A stretch of DNA of 64,000 bases from Nocardia xishanensis NBRC 101358 (GCF_001613365.1 NZ_BDCF01000018.1:1-64000); one strand, 5' to 3'. Positions 33,814 through 42,179 are shown, counted from the first letter of the stretch. Notes: generated by a model not told the origin, from the letters alone. A program made the numbers and translations.

Positions 33814-34498
33814 ACTGATCGACGTCCACTCCGGCTACGGCCGCACCGAGGTGATTCACGGCGTGTCGGTGACGGTTCCCGACGACAGCGTGGTGGCGAT
33901 CATGGGCCACAACGGCGCGGGCAAGACCACGCTGTTGCGTACCGCGGTCGGCTTGATCGCCACCAAGTCCGGGCGGATCGCCTTCGACGGCGAACCGATC
34001 ACCAAACTCTCGCCCTCGCGCCGGGTGAAGCGCGGCATCGCGTACGTACCGCAGGGGCAGCAGAGTTTTCCACAGCTCTCCACAGCGGAGAACCTCCAGG
34101 TGGTGGCCGACGGGCGTAAGCGCGGCAAGGCGCTGATCGACGAGTCGCTCGATCTCTTCCCCGCGCTGCGGGAGCTTTTGAGCCGCAAGGCCGGTCTGCT
34201 CTCCGGCGGTCAACGCCAGCAGCTGGCCATCGCGCGCGCCCTGATCACCGAACCCAGGCTGCTCATCCTCGACGAGCCGACCGAGGGCATCCAGCCGTCG
34301 GTGGTGGCCGAGATCGAGCGCACCATCATCGAATTGACGACGAGGGGCGGGCTGAGCGTGCTGCTGGTCGAGCAGCACATCGGTTTCGCTCTGCAAGCGG
34401 CGCAACGGTATTACGTCCTGCAATCCGGCCGGGTCACCTCCACCGGCGACGGCGGGGCGCGCGCGGAGACCGAAGTCCGCTCGGCGATGGCGATCTGA
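33806..34498 (+). CDS. urtE: Urea ABC transporter ATP-binding protein UrtE
   Basis: 230 residues, LivF type. Walker A is GHNGAGKTT (34-42), signature LSGGQRQQLAIARAL, Walker B LLILDEPTEGIQPSVV. The segment AYVPQGQQSFPQLSTAENL is typical of UrtE. It completes the five-gene importer and ends six bases before the convergent NERD gene, so no room remains for a separate terminator. Confidence 0.92.
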   Translation: MLELIDVHSGYGRTEVIHGVSVTVPDDSVVAIMGHNGAGKTTLLRTAVGLIATKSGRIAFDGEPITKLSPSRRVKRGIAYVPQGQQSFPQLSTAENLQVVADGRKRGKALIDESLDLFPALRELLSRKAGLLSGGQRQQLAIARALITEPRLLILDEPTEGIQPSVVAEIERTIIELTTRGGLSVLLVEQHIGFALQAAQRYYVLQSGRVTSTGDGGARAETEVRSAMAI

Positions 34499-34504
34499 GG
34501 CCGT

Positions 34505-35389
34505 TCAGCAGTCGGTCTGGAACGGATAGCAGTCGCGCGGCCGGTACGGCGGCGGGGACGGGACCACCGTGCTCGACGTGGCCTCCCGCTCCGAACCGGG
34601 ATGCGGCTCGTCGCGCGCCACCGCGGTGACGACGACGCCGAACACCACCAGCATGCCGATCACTGCCGCCGCGACGACCGCCCAGATCGCCGCGTGCTGG
34701 GAGCGAGTCGACGGGCGCGGCGGCGGCGGAGCGGGCGGCGTTGGCGCGAGGGCGGCGACCGGCAGGTGCGAATGCGCCGCGAGCTCGTCGAAGCCGTCGG
34801 CGATCAGTTCGGCCCGCGACGGCGCCGTCACGCCGAGCGCCGTGGCCGCCGAGATGACCCGGTCCGCGCTCCAGCTGCGCGGCCCGGCCGCGAAACCTTC
34901 CAAGTAGATGCGTAATTCGGTGGCATCGGGGACATTGGCGACGACGACATCGACACCCGAGCGCACATTCGTCCGCGCGGGGCGCACCACAACGCCACGA
35001 AAGGGGATCAGCGCGACCACGCCGCACACATGGCCCGGATCGATCAGCGCCCGTTCGAGTTTGCTCTTGACCGCGTACACGGCCTGTTCCAGGCGTTGGA
35101 TCGGATGCGCGGCGTTCTCGTCGTCGAAATCGGCGGTGGTGTCGCTGATGGTGAACGGCTCGTCGTCCGAGACGCCGAGAATGCCGCTCTGGCGTCGCCG
35201 GAAACCTCTGACCTCGACCACCGTGACGCCGCGCGGCGTGATCACCACCGCGTCGATCTGACGAGTTCCGTTGTCTCCCACCTGCGCGTCGACCGCGGCG
35301 AAGGCGGTCGACGGAAAGGCCCGCAGGCAGTCGACGAATTCCTGCTCGGCACCGGAGAGCTGCGCTCCGGGCCTGATCTTCACCAGCAT
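34505..35389 (-). CDS. NERD-domain protein with C-terminal membrane anchor
   Basis: 294 residues from the ATG at 35389, preceded by GAGG. The N-terminal NERD (nuclease-related) domain covers about 10-130: QIDAVVITPRGVTVVEVRG holds the expected Asp46 and Glu59, with arginine where the family usually has lysine. A proline-rich linker (APTPPAPPPPRPS) leads to one membrane helix at about 235-257 and a short outer tail with two cysteines (RDCYPFQTDC). It should be held in the membrane with the NERD domain in the cytoplasm. Biological role unknown; it stands alone between urtE and the CMD-like gene. Confidence 0.8.
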   Translation of the reverse strand: MLVKIRPGAQLSGAEQEFVDCLRAFPSTAFAAVDAQVGDNGTRQIDAVVITPRGVTVVEVRGFRRRQSGILGVSDDEPFTISDTTADFDDENAAHPIQRLEQAVYAVKSKLERALIDPGHVCGVVALIPFRGVVVRPARTNVRSGVDVVVANVPDATELRIYLEGFAAGPRSWSADRVISAATALGVTAPSRAELIADGFDELAAHSHLPVAALAPTPPAPPPPRPSTRSQHAAIWAVVAAAVIGMLVVFGVVVTAVARDEPHPGSEREATSSTVVPSPPPYRPRDCYPFQTDC

Positions 35390-35602
35390 GTGCCTCGACC
35401 CCTGCTCAACCTGTGTTCGCACCAGCAGCGCAGCCCGCCCACGGCCCCGGCGGTCCGCACCGGTACTGATGATGCCGGTCCGCACCCGCGAAAACCACTG
35501 GAAAGCGGAAAGGCGCGGGTAGGCTCGGCTCTCGGTCCGGCGCGAGGCGACCGGACCCGAACACGATGGCGGGGAGGCCCTCACCGCGCGGAAGGCGGAA
35601 GC

Positions 35603-36148
35603 ATGGTTTCGATGTCGCAACCACGGATCGCACCGGGACGTCTCAAGGAACTCGGGCCGGTGAATTGGGCTGTCTGGCAGGTGCTCTCGCGCGCCGCGGG
35701 CACGTCCGACGCGCACCTGTTCAGCACGCTCGGCCGCACCAAGGGACTCTTCCGCGGCTGGCTGCACTACTCGGGGCGCTTGATGCCGGGCGGACGGCTG
35801 CCGCGGCACGAATCCGAGCTTGTCATCATTCGCGTCGCCCACCTGCGCAGCTGCGAATACGAGATGGACCATCACATCAGGCTCGGCCGTCGCGCCGGCG
35901 TCACGCCGGAGATCCTGGAGCGGCTGCGCACCGGAGCCGCCGATCCCGATTGGACGGACAAGCACCGCGCGCTGCTGGAGGCGGTCGACCAGCTCGTGGC
36001 GACCCGCGACATCGACGACGCCACCTGGGCGAGGCTGGCCGCGTACTACGACGAGCGCAGCCTCATCGAGATCGTGCTGCTGGTCAATCAGTACGAGGGA
36101 CTGGCCTCGACCATCACCGCCCTGCGCATCCAACGCGACGGACTCTGA
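35603..36148 (+). CDS. Carboxymuconolactone decarboxylase-family protein
   Basis: 181 residues from the ATG at 35603 with GGAAG upstream. The all-helical CMD fold is shown by ESELVIIRVAHLRSCEYEMD with Cys84 and His90, then ALLEAVDQLVATRDIDD and IEIVLLVNQYEGLAS. Only one cysteine is at the active-site helix, not the CxxC of AhpD-like peroxidase reductases, so the family is closer to decarboxylase or uncharacterised members. It is followed by a microsatellite and the VOC gene in the same direction. Confidence 0.83.
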   Translation: MVSMSQPRIAPGRLKELGPVNWAVWQVLSRAAGTSDAHLFSTLGRTKGLFRGWLHYSGRLMPGGRLPRHESELVIIRVAHLRSCEYEMDHHIRLGRRAGVTPEILERLRTGAADPDWTDKHRALLEAVDQLVATRDIDDATWARLAAYYDERSLIEIVLLVNQYEGLASTITALRIQRDGL

Positions 36149-36170
36149 GCGCACACCGGTTTCCGATCGG

Positions 36171-36205
36171 GCGCGGCGCGGCGCGGCGCGGCGCGGCGCG
36201 GCGCG
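36171..36205. repeat. GCGCG microsatellite, seven copies
   Basis: Seven exact tandem copies of GCGCG in the gap between the CMD-like and VOC genes. Five-base periods of this length are prone to slippage, so copy number may vary between isolates. Confidence 0.9.
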
Positions 36206-36268
36206 GGAGAGTAGGGCGTGATCCAGGTCATAGTGCACGTCGCCGGAAATTTCTCTACAACGTACACC

Positions 36269-36279
36269 GTACTAAGTAC
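36269..36279. promoter_or_regulatory. Palindrome GTACTAAGTAC upstream of the VOC gene
   Basis: An 11-base perfect palindrome 27 bases before the VOC ATG, in an AT-rich patch with two more GTAC at 36262 and 36269. It shares GTACT/TACTAA elements with the qor promoter palindrome at 37628-37642, so one HxlR-type regulator may act at both. Confidence 0.45.
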
Positions 36280-36306
36280 AGAGTTTTTCCGCCCCGAGGA
36301 GCACCC

Positions 36307-36684
36307 ATGCGCATCACCGCATCCGCCATCTCGCTCAATGTCGCCGACCCGCAGGCTTCGGCGAAGTTCGTGATCGACCATCTCGGGTTCACCGAGAAGA
36401 TGTCCGCCGACGGGTTCGTCTCGCTGGAGCGGCCCGACGCCGGGATGAATCTCATCTACCTGCGCACCGGCCTGCCGACCTTCAAGCCGGCGAGCGCGGC
36501 GGGCAGCGCCGGCGACGGGTTGCTCGTGGTGTTCGTTGTCGACGACATCGACGCCGAGTACGCCCGCCTCCAGACCGAGGGGGTGCCGATCGTTACGCCC
36601 ATCGAGACCGAGGAGTGGGGTGAGCGGTACTTCCAGATGACGGACCCGAACGGGATCGTCGTCCAGCTCGTGCAGTGGGTATGA
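36307..36684 (+). CDS. VOC (glyoxalase/bleomycin-resistance fold) protein
   Basis: 125 residues with GAGGAG upstream. Two beta-alpha-beta-beta-beta modules are visible: ISLNVADPQASAKFVIDHLGF at the start and VFVVDDIDAEYARL with YFQMTDPNGIVVQLVQ at the end. The family covers metal-dependent lyases, dioxygenases and antibiotic-binding proteins; substrate cannot be assigned. It may belong to the same oxidative or electrophile response as the nearby QorR-like regulator, judging by a shared palindrome. Confidence 0.83.
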   Translation: MRITASAISLNVADPQASAKFVIDHLGFTEKMSADGFVSLERPDAGMNLIYLRTGLPTFKPASAAGSAGDGLLVVFVVDDIDAEYARLQTEGVPIVTPIETEEWGERYFQMTDPNGIVVQLVQWV

Positions 36685-36691
36685 CGCCGAA

Positions 36692-36731
36692 CGCCGGTGC
36701 GCGGTCCACCAGCGTGGATCGCGCACCGGCG
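36692..36731. terminator. Bidirectional terminator between the VOC and qor genes
   Basis: An 18-bp stem (12 pairs ending CGCCGGTGCGCG/CGCGCACCGGCG, one G-U pair, then TCCAC/GTGGA) with a CAGC loop, starting eight bases past the VOC stop and ending 15 bases before the convergent reductase stop. Confidence 0.75.
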
Positions 36732-36745
36732 CAAGCGTTCTCGGC

Positions 36746-37594
36746 TCAGGAGAGGGCGGCGCGGAAGACCTCGACCGCCGGGGTCGACGGACGACCGAGC
36801 AGCTTCTGCAGGTCGCCTGAGTCGACGTCGAGCACGCCCGCGGCGATGCCCGTGTCGGCGTCGGCCAGCGCCTTCGCGTATACGGCGGGCAGTCCGGCCT
36901 GTTCGAGCACAGCGGCGTAATCCGCCTCGGCGAGATTCTCGTAGCGCACCGGCTTGCCAGCCGCCTCCGAAATGGCCTGCGCCAGTTCGGCATAGGTGAG
37001 CCGTTCGTCACCGCCCAGCTCGTATACCCGCCCCTCGTGGCCGTCGGTGGTGAGCACGCGCGCCGCGGCGGCCGCGTAGTCCGCGCGGGACGCGCCGGCC
37101 ACCCGGCCCTGTCCCGCCGCGCCGTGCAGCACACCGGATTCCACCGCGTGCGCCAGGCCGCCGAGGTAGTTCTCCCAGTACCAGCTGTTGCGCAGCAGCG
37201 TGTACGGCACGGTGGATTCCGCCAATACCGCTTCGGTGCCGCGGTGCTCCTGTGCCAGAATCAGCGGGTTCTCGGTGGCGCCGGGAATGCTGGTGTAGGC
37301 GAGCAGTTGGACGCCCGCGCGCTCGGCGGCGCGAATCACGTTGGTGTGCTGCCCGACTCGCTCACCGAACTCGTTGCCGGAGATCAGCAGCAGCCGGTCG
37401 ACCCCCGCCAGCGCGCGATCGAGCGCGGCGGCGTCACCGTAGGCGGCCTGCCGCACGTCGACGCCGCGCTCGGCCAAGTCGGCGACCTTCTGCGGATCAC
37501 GCACGATCGCGACGGGGGTTTCGCCCGCGCGCAGCAGTTCTTCGACGACGAGCCGACCCAGCTGTCCGCTTGCTCCGGCGATGGCGACGGTCAT
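36746..37594 (-). CDS. NAD(P)H-binding quinone reductase, QorB/Qor2-like
   Basis: 282 residues from the ATG at 37594, with GGAGG seven bases before it. The opening VAIAGASGQLGRLVVEELL is the NmrA/atypical short-chain dehydrogenase nucleotide-binding site, and LLLISGNEFGERVGQHTN is typical of the YtfG/QorB group. These proteins reduce quinones with NADPH in the cytoplasm. It diverges from an HxlR-type regulator gene, the same layout as the qor2-qorR pair known in Corynebacterium glutamicum, where a redox-sensing repressor controls the reductase. Confidence 0.87.
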   Translation of the reverse strand: MTVAIAGASGQLGRLVVEELLRAGETPVAIVRDPQKVADLAERGVDVRQAAYGDAAALDRALAGVDRLLLISGNEFGERVGQHTNVIRAAERAGVQLLAYTSIPGATENPLILAQEHRGTEAVLAESTVPYTLLRNSWYWENYLGGLAHAVESGVLHGAAGQGRVAGASRADYAAAAARVLTTDGHEGRVYELGGDERLTYAELAQAISEAAGKPVRYENLAEADYAAVLEQAGLPAVYAKALADADTGIAAGVLDVDSGDLQKLLGRPSTPAVEVFRAALS

Positions 37595-37627
37595 GACTTC
37601 CTCCAAGGTTGTGCACTGAACTGCTTG

Positions 37628-37642
37628 TACTAACTATTAGTA
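37628..37642. promoter_or_regulatory. Candidate QorR-type operator
   Basis: TACTAA - CTA - TTAGTA, perfect 6-bp arms, between the divergent reductase and HxlR regulator genes. Flanks extend a GTAC pattern on both sides. It lies 33 bases before the reductase ATG and about 50 before the regulator ATG. Confidence 0.6.
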
Positions 37643-37693
37643 AGTACTATGCATTCCGTGGATACTTTGGTCAAGTCGGGTACTATCGAGAAC

Positions 37694-38092
37694 ATGACCA
37701 CCCAGCGCATCCCGTCGGAGGACACCGACGACCCGACGCTGGAAGCCGACGTCTTCGCGCGGAATTGCACGTCGAGACCGGTTTTGCAGAATGTGGCGAG
37801 CCGGTGGGGCACTCTCGCCATGGTGGCGCTGCGGGAGGGGCCGTACCGCTTCAGCGCGCTGCGCAGACGGGTCGACGGTGTGAGCGAACGCATGCTCTCG
37901 CAGACATTGCAAGCACTGGAACGCGACGGCATGGTGCATCGCGAGGTCAAGGAGACCATCCCGCCGCGCGTGGAATACACGCTCACCGAACTCGGCGCCG
38001 AGGTGGCCGACCAGCTCGAGGCGCTCATTCAGGTGGTGGAGACGAACATGCCGCGAGTCCGCGAGGCCCAGGCCGCCTACCACCGCGATTGA
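37694..38092 (+). CDS. HxlR (DUF24) family redox-sensing regulator, QorR-like
   Basis: 132 residues from the ATG at 37694; an ATG at 37649 in the same frame is possible but lacks a ribosome-binding site. The conserved N-terminal cysteine of this family is Cys25 in FARNCTSRPVL, followed by the winged helix YRFSALRRRVDGVSERMLSQ and LERDGMVHREV. HxlR proteins such as YodB and QorR sense quinones or disulfide stress through this cysteine. It diverges from the qor-like gene and most likely represses it and itself through the palindrome between them. Confidence 0.87.
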   Translation: MTTQRIPSEDTDDPTLEADVFARNCTSRPVLQNVASRWGTLAMVALREGPYRFSALRRRVDGVSERMLSQTLQALERDGMVHREVKETIPPRVEYTLTELGAEVADQLEALIQVVETNMPRVREAQAAYHRD

Positions 38093-38139
38093 TCGCACCC
38101 GCCGGGAACGACCGCGCCCGGCGATAGGTTGCAGGAGAC

Positions 38140-38556
38140 ATGGAACTCTCCGAAGCCGTCGATTTCGCTCGCTCCGCTCGCCGTTCCGTGCTGACCACGA
38201 TCCGCCGCAACGGCAGGCCGCAGCTGTCCAACGTGCTGCACGTCGTCGGAGACGACGACATCATCCGCATCTCCATCACCGCCGACCGCGCCAAGTATCA
38301 CAATCTGCGCCGCGACCCCTGGGCGGCGCTGCACGTCACCCGCGACGATTTCTTCGCCTACGCCGTCCTCGAAGGGACCGTCGAACTCACGCCCGTCGCC
38401 GCCGACCCCGACGATCCCACCGTCGAGGAGCTCGTCGCCTACTACCGCGCGGCCTCCGGCGAACACCCCGACTGGTCCGACTACCGGCGCTCGATGGTCG
38501 AAGAACACCGCGTCCTCGCCCGCTTCATGCCCAACAACGCCTACGGCACGCTCTGA
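38140..38556 (+). CDS. PPOX-class split-beta-barrel flavin protein, F420-type
   Basis: 138 residues with AGGAG before the ATG. The split-barrel pattern RSVLTTIRRNGRPQLSNVLH, then ITADRAKYHNLRRDPWAALHV, matches the actinobacterial F420-binding PPOX family (Rv1155-like). Such proteins bind F420 or FMN and reduce unknown small molecules. It starts 48 bases after the HxlR regulator in the same direction and may be part of the same stress response. Cofactor choice is inference from family. Confidence 0.85.
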   Translation: MELSEAVDFARSARRSVLTTIRRNGRPQLSNVLHVVGDDDIIRISITADRAKYHNLRRDPWAALHVTRDDFFAYAVLEGTVELTPVAADPDDPTVEELVAYYRAASGEHPDWSDYRRSMVEEHRVLARFMPNNAYGTL

Positions 38557-38649
38557 TCCACTCGATCGCACCGTGTGACGAACCAGGCACCGGCCGATGC
38601 AACCCAGTGACGACGAGTTCGAACACGCCTCGGCCCGGTAGTCGCCCAC

Positions 38650-39348
38650 TCAGCGGGTGAGGAGTTGGGAGACAGGGAGGAAGGTGTAGCCGTCGGCGCG
38701 CAGTTCGGCGACTATGCGCGGGATCGCGGCGAGGGAGTCCGGGTTGCTCATTATGTGCAGCAGGATGATGGAGCCGGGGCGGACCTCGGCGACGGTTTCA
38801 CGGACGACTTCGTCGGTGGTGGCAACCTTGCCGGAGTCCGGTTCCACGTCCCACATGACGGTGGTGCGGTCGTGGTCGGCGAGGTATTCGGGCAGCGACC
38901 AGAGTTTCTTGCCGTAGGGCGGGCGGAAGGTGATGGGGCCGCGGTAGCCGGTTTTCGCGATCTCGGCGTCGGTATCCTCGATCTCGGCGCGCACGGTCTC
39001 GTCGGAGACGAACACCATGCGGCGGTGGTTGTAGGTGTGGTTACCGATCTCGTGACCCGCGGCCGCGATCGCCCTGCCCGTATCGGGCCGCGCGGCGAGA
39101 TCACGCCCGTTCAGGTAGAAGGTGGCCGTAATGCCCGCGTCGGCAAGTACTTTCAGCACCTCGGGCGCGTTGTCGGAAGGTCCGTCGTCGAGCGTCAGCG
39201 CGACCACCTTGTCCGCGGTGTCGACTCGATCCACCAGCCGCCCCGCCACCTGGTACGTGCGTGAGTTCATCAGGAAATAGGTGCCGACCGCCACCAGCAC
39301 CACGAGCACGAGGGCGAGCGCGAACCCGACCGACAACCGGCGAAGCAT
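38650..39348 (-). CDS. Membrane-anchored polysaccharide deacetylase
   Basis: 232 residues from the ATG at 39348; an ATG at 39399 would add 17. One N-terminal helix (9-27) anchors the enzyme with the catalytic domain outside. NodB-domain motifs are complete: LTLDDGPS with Asp54 and Asp55, HEIGNHTYNH with metal ligands His104 and His108, and RPPYGK at 142-147. It removes acetyl groups from a cell-wall polysaccharide, perhaps peptidoglycan. It follows the repeat-hairpin region that separates it from the dihydrolipoamide dehydrogenase gene. Confidence 0.87.
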   Translation of the reverse strand: MLRRLSVGFALALVLVVLVAVGTYFLMNSRTYQVAGRLVDRVDTADKVVALTLDDGPSDNAPEVLKVLADAGITATFYLNGRDLAARPDTGRAIAAAGHEIGNHTYNHRRMVFVSDETVRAEIEDTDAEIAKTGYRGPITFRPPYGKKLWSLPEYLADHDRTTVMWDVEPDSGKVATTDEVVRETVAEVRPGSIILLHIMSNPDSLAAIPRIVAELRADGYTFLPVSQLLTR

Positions 39349-39437
39349 CTTCGCTGTATACCAGAAATCCCGGCCGAACCACTTCCGCGCCAACGGCATT
39401 CGGCCGAGGCAATATCCCCGCTCTCCCAACCACCCCC

Positions 39438-39584
39438 AGGGCGAGTCTTACGAGCCCGTTCACGGCCCGTCTCGCTTCCGAGCGGTCGAGACGCACGCGA
39501 CGAAGTCGCAAGTCTCGACCGCTCGGAAGCGAGACACTAGGGGGCCGCGAACCCGCGCGCGCCAGCGCGCCGACAACTCAGAAG
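39438..39584 (+). repeat. Dispersed repeat, copy split by a long hairpin
   Basis: The first block (39438-39461) differs by one base from 30842-30865, and the second block (39554-39584) matches 30865-30895 with about four differences. Between them lie 92 bases containing the long inverted repeat. The right end runs a few bases into the 3' end of the convergent-strand dihydrolipoamide dehydrogenase gene. Confidence 0.65.
39458..39552. repeat. Long near-perfect hairpin within the dispersed repeat
   Basis: 24-bp perfect arms at 39469-39492 and 39512-39535, extended outward by 11 more pairs with one mismatch (39458-39468 with 39542-39552) after a six-base bulge. The 19-base loop has its own hairpin GCGAC - GAA - GTCGC. 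It lies between two minus-strand genes and could end transcription of the dehydrogenase, but lacks a U-tract; a small mobile palindrome is the other reading. Confidence 0.8.
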
Positions 39585-40978
39585 TTGATCATGTGGCCCG
39601 CGAGACCGTGAATGGCCTCCTGCAGCGCCTCGCTGAGCGTCGGGTGGGTGTGCACGTTCCGCGCGAGCTCGTTGACCGTGAGATCCCACTTCTGGGCCAG
39701 GGTCAGCTCGGGCAGCAGCTCCGAGACGTCGGGTCCGATCAGGTGGCCGCCGATCAGCTCGCCGTACTTGGCATCGGAGATCAGCTTCACGAAACCGGTC
39801 GCGTCGCCGAGACCGTGCGCCTTGCCGTTGGCGGTGAACGGGAAGGTCGCGACCTTCACGTCGTAGCCCTCGGCGCGCGCCTGCTCCTCGGTGAGACCGA
39901 AGCTGGCCACCTGCGGCTGACAGAAGGTGGCGCGCGGCATCATCCGGTAGTCGCCGAGGGCGAGGGTCTCCGCACCGCCGATGGTCTCGGCGGCGACCAC
40001 GCCCTGCGCCTCCGCGACGTGCGCGAGCTGCAGCTTCCCGGTGACGTCGCCGATGGCGTAGATGTGCGGCACGTTGGTGCGCATGTAGTCGTCGATCGCG
40101 ATGGCGCCGCGCTCCAGCTGCACGCCGGTGTTCTCCAGGCCGTAGCCGTCCACTCGCGGCGCGAAGCCGACGGCCTGCAGCACCTTGTCGACGGTGACGG
40201 TCTCCAGCGCGCCGGTCTTGTTGTCCTTGATCGAGACGGTGACCTTGGCGCCGTCGTCGTCGATGGACTGCACGGCCGCACCGGTGGTGATGGTGATGCC
40301 GAGCTTCTTGTACGCCTTGGTGATCTCCTTGGAGACGTCGGCGTCCTCGTTGGGCAGCGCGCGGTCGAGGAACTCAACGATGCGCACGTCGACGCCGTAG
40401 TTCTTCAGGACGTAGCCGAACTCCATGCCGATCGCGCCCGCGCCGACGATCAGGATCGAACCGGGCAGGTCCCTGGTGAGGATCTGCTCTTCGTAGGTGA
40501 CGACGTTGGCGCTGAGCTGGGTGCCAGGCAGCAGCTTGGTGACGGTGCCCGTCGCGATGATCACGTTGTCGAACGTGACGGTCTCGGTGCCGCCCTTGGA
40601 CAGCTCGACCGAGAGCGTGTTCGCGTCGACGAAGGTGCCCTTGCCGTCGAACTCGTCGATCTTGTTCTTCTTCATCAGGAAGTGGACGCCCTTGACCCGG
40701 CCGTCCGCCACCTTGCGGCTGCGGTCGAACGCCGCGCCGAAGTCGAAGCTCGCCTCACCGGAGATGCCGAAGGTCTTGGCTTCTTTGGTGAAAATGTGCG
40801 CGAGCTCGGCATTGCGCAGCAACGCCTTCGACGGGATGCAGCCCACGTTCAGGCACACACCGCCCCAGTATTTCTGCTCGACGATCGCTGTTCGCAGGCC
40901 GAGTTGAGCGGCGCGGATCGCGGCGACATAACCGCCGGGACCAGCGCCGAGAACGACGACATCGTAGTGGGAAGTCAC
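39578..40978 (-). CDS. lpd: Dihydrolipoyl dehydrogenase (E3)
   Basis: 466 residues from a GTG at 40978. The FAD site is VVVLGAGPGGYVAA (7-20), the redox disulfide is CLNVGC with Cys42 and Cys47, the NAD site is ILIVGAGAIGMEFG, and the C-terminal HTHPTLSE carries the His-Glu pair. It reoxidises dihydrolipoamide in 2-oxoacid dehydrogenase complexes; in mycobacteria the same enzyme also serves a peroxidase system. It is the LpdC-type sequence. The gene stands alone. Confidence 0.93.
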   Translation of the reverse strand: MTSHYDVVVLGAGPGGYVAAIRAAQLGLRTAIVEQKYWGGVCLNVGCIPSKALLRNAELAHIFTKEAKTFGISGEASFDFGAAFDRSRKVADGRVKGVHFLMKKNKIDEFDGKGTFVDANTLSVELSKGGTETVTFDNVIIATGTVTKLLPGTQLSANVVTYEEQILTRDLPGSILIVGAGAIGMEFGYVLKNYGVDVRIVEFLDRALPNEDADVSKEITKAYKKLGITITTGAAVQSIDDDGAKVTVSIKDNKTGALETVTVDKVLQAVGFAPRVDGYGLENTGVQLERGAIAIDDYMRTNVPHIYAIGDVTGKLQLAHVAEAQGVVAAETIGGAETLALGDYRMMPRATFCQPQVASFGLTEEQARAEGYDVKVATFPFTANGKAHGLGDATGFVKLISDAKYGELIGGHLIGPDVSELLPELTLAQKWDLTVNELARNVHTHPTLSEALQEAIHGLAGHMINF

Positions 40979-41132
40979 GTCACCGAGCCTAACTCCGCCG
41001 CGCTGAGTTCACCCATCGTCCCCCCGCTTCGGTGAGAAGCCGGGCGCGCGGGGTCGGATCGGCGCGGGACGAGGGCCGCCGAGGCGGCGACGACCTAGGC
41101 GTGAGCGGCCTCGACGGCACTACTGTTGGCTC

Positions 41133-42179
41133 GTGACGAACAGCGGATCGAGCGGCGTGAGCCCGTCCCGGCCGCTGGACCCGATCGACGGCACCACCTC
41201 GACTCATCTCGTTCGCCTTGTCCGTGATGTCGTCCGGTCGACGAACGCCGGCCCCGCGCGGCTGGCCCGCATTCCCGCCATCGACGACGCCGCGCTGACC
41301 GGCGAACTCAACCGGATTCCGCTGCGCTCGCTGATCGATCTGTGGGAGTTGCTCGCGCTGACCAGGCCGGAGCCGGGCGCAGGTCTCGCGGTGGCGGCCG
41401 CCGCACCGCTCGGCACCCTGACGACGTGGGACTACCTCGTCACCAATGGGCCGACGCTGGCCGACGCCCTGCGGGCGGCCCAGCCCTATCACCGGTTGGT
41501 GACCGCCGCCGAGGAGGGCTTCGAGCTGGACCATCCCGGCGAACTCACCGTCGGCTACCGCACGTCGGCGGGCGACCCCGCCGTCGCGGCGGTGGTCAAC
41601 GAGTACGTCCTCGCCTACTACCTGCGGCGCGCCCGCGAGGCGACCGGCCGCGAGGTGATCCCCGCCCGTCTCACTTTCAGCCGGTCCGCTCCCGCCGACC
41701 ACGACGCGCTGACCGCAGCCTTCGGCACCGATCGCATCGAATTCGACGCGCCCTCCGACACCATCACCTTCACCGCGGCCGACGCCGACGCCCCGCTGCC
41801 GCGCGACGACCCGATGCTCGCCGAGCTGCTCCGCAACCACGCCGACCTGGTGCTGGCGGCGGCCAAGCCGCTCCCCGGCCCGCTGGAAGCATTCCGCCTC
41901 GCCCTGAACGCGGCCCTCGACGAGGGGCAGCCATCGCTTTCCCCGGTCGCCCGCCGGTTGGCCGTGAGCCCACGCACTTTGCAGCGCCAACTGGCCGAAC
42001 ACGACACCGGCTGGCGCCAGGAGATCGACCTGGCCCGCTACGAACGCGCGACATCCCTTCTCGACCAGGGACTTACCACCGCCACCGTGGCAAGCCGTCT
42101 CGGCTTCACCGACGACCGCGCCCTCCGCAAAGCCTTCCACCGCTGGACCGGAACATCTCCTTCCGCCCGGCACACCTGA
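41133..42179 (+). CDS. AraC-family transcriptional regulator with Arabinose_bd-type N-terminal domain
   Basis: 348 residues from a GTG at 41133. The N-terminal two-thirds (about 30-230) is the domain seen in OruR/ArgR-like AraC regulators (LIDLWELLALTRPEPGAGLA, then LTTWDYLVTNGPTLADAL). The C-terminal AraC DNA-binding domain has SLSPVARRLAVSPRTLQRQL and TVASRLGFTDDRALRKAFHR. Ligand and target unknown. The downstream reductase gene is in the same direction but 430 bases away, so a link is only possible. Confidence 0.87.
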   Translation: MTNSGSSGVSPSRPLDPIDGTTSTHLVRLVRDVVRSTNAGPARLARIPAIDDAALTGELNRIPLRSLIDLWELLALTRPEPGAGLAVAAAAPLGTLTTWDYLVTNGPTLADALRAAQPYHRLVTAAEEGFELDHPGELTVGYRTSAGDPAVAAVVNEYVLAYYLRRAREATGREVIPARLTFSRSAPADHDALTAAFGTDRIEFDAPSDTITFTAADADAPLPRDDPMLAELLRNHADLVLAAAKPLPGPLEAFRLALNAALDEGQPSLSPVARRLAVSPRTLQRQLAEHDTGWRQEIDLARYERATSLLDQGLTTATVASRLGFTDDRALRKAFHRWTGTSPSARHT

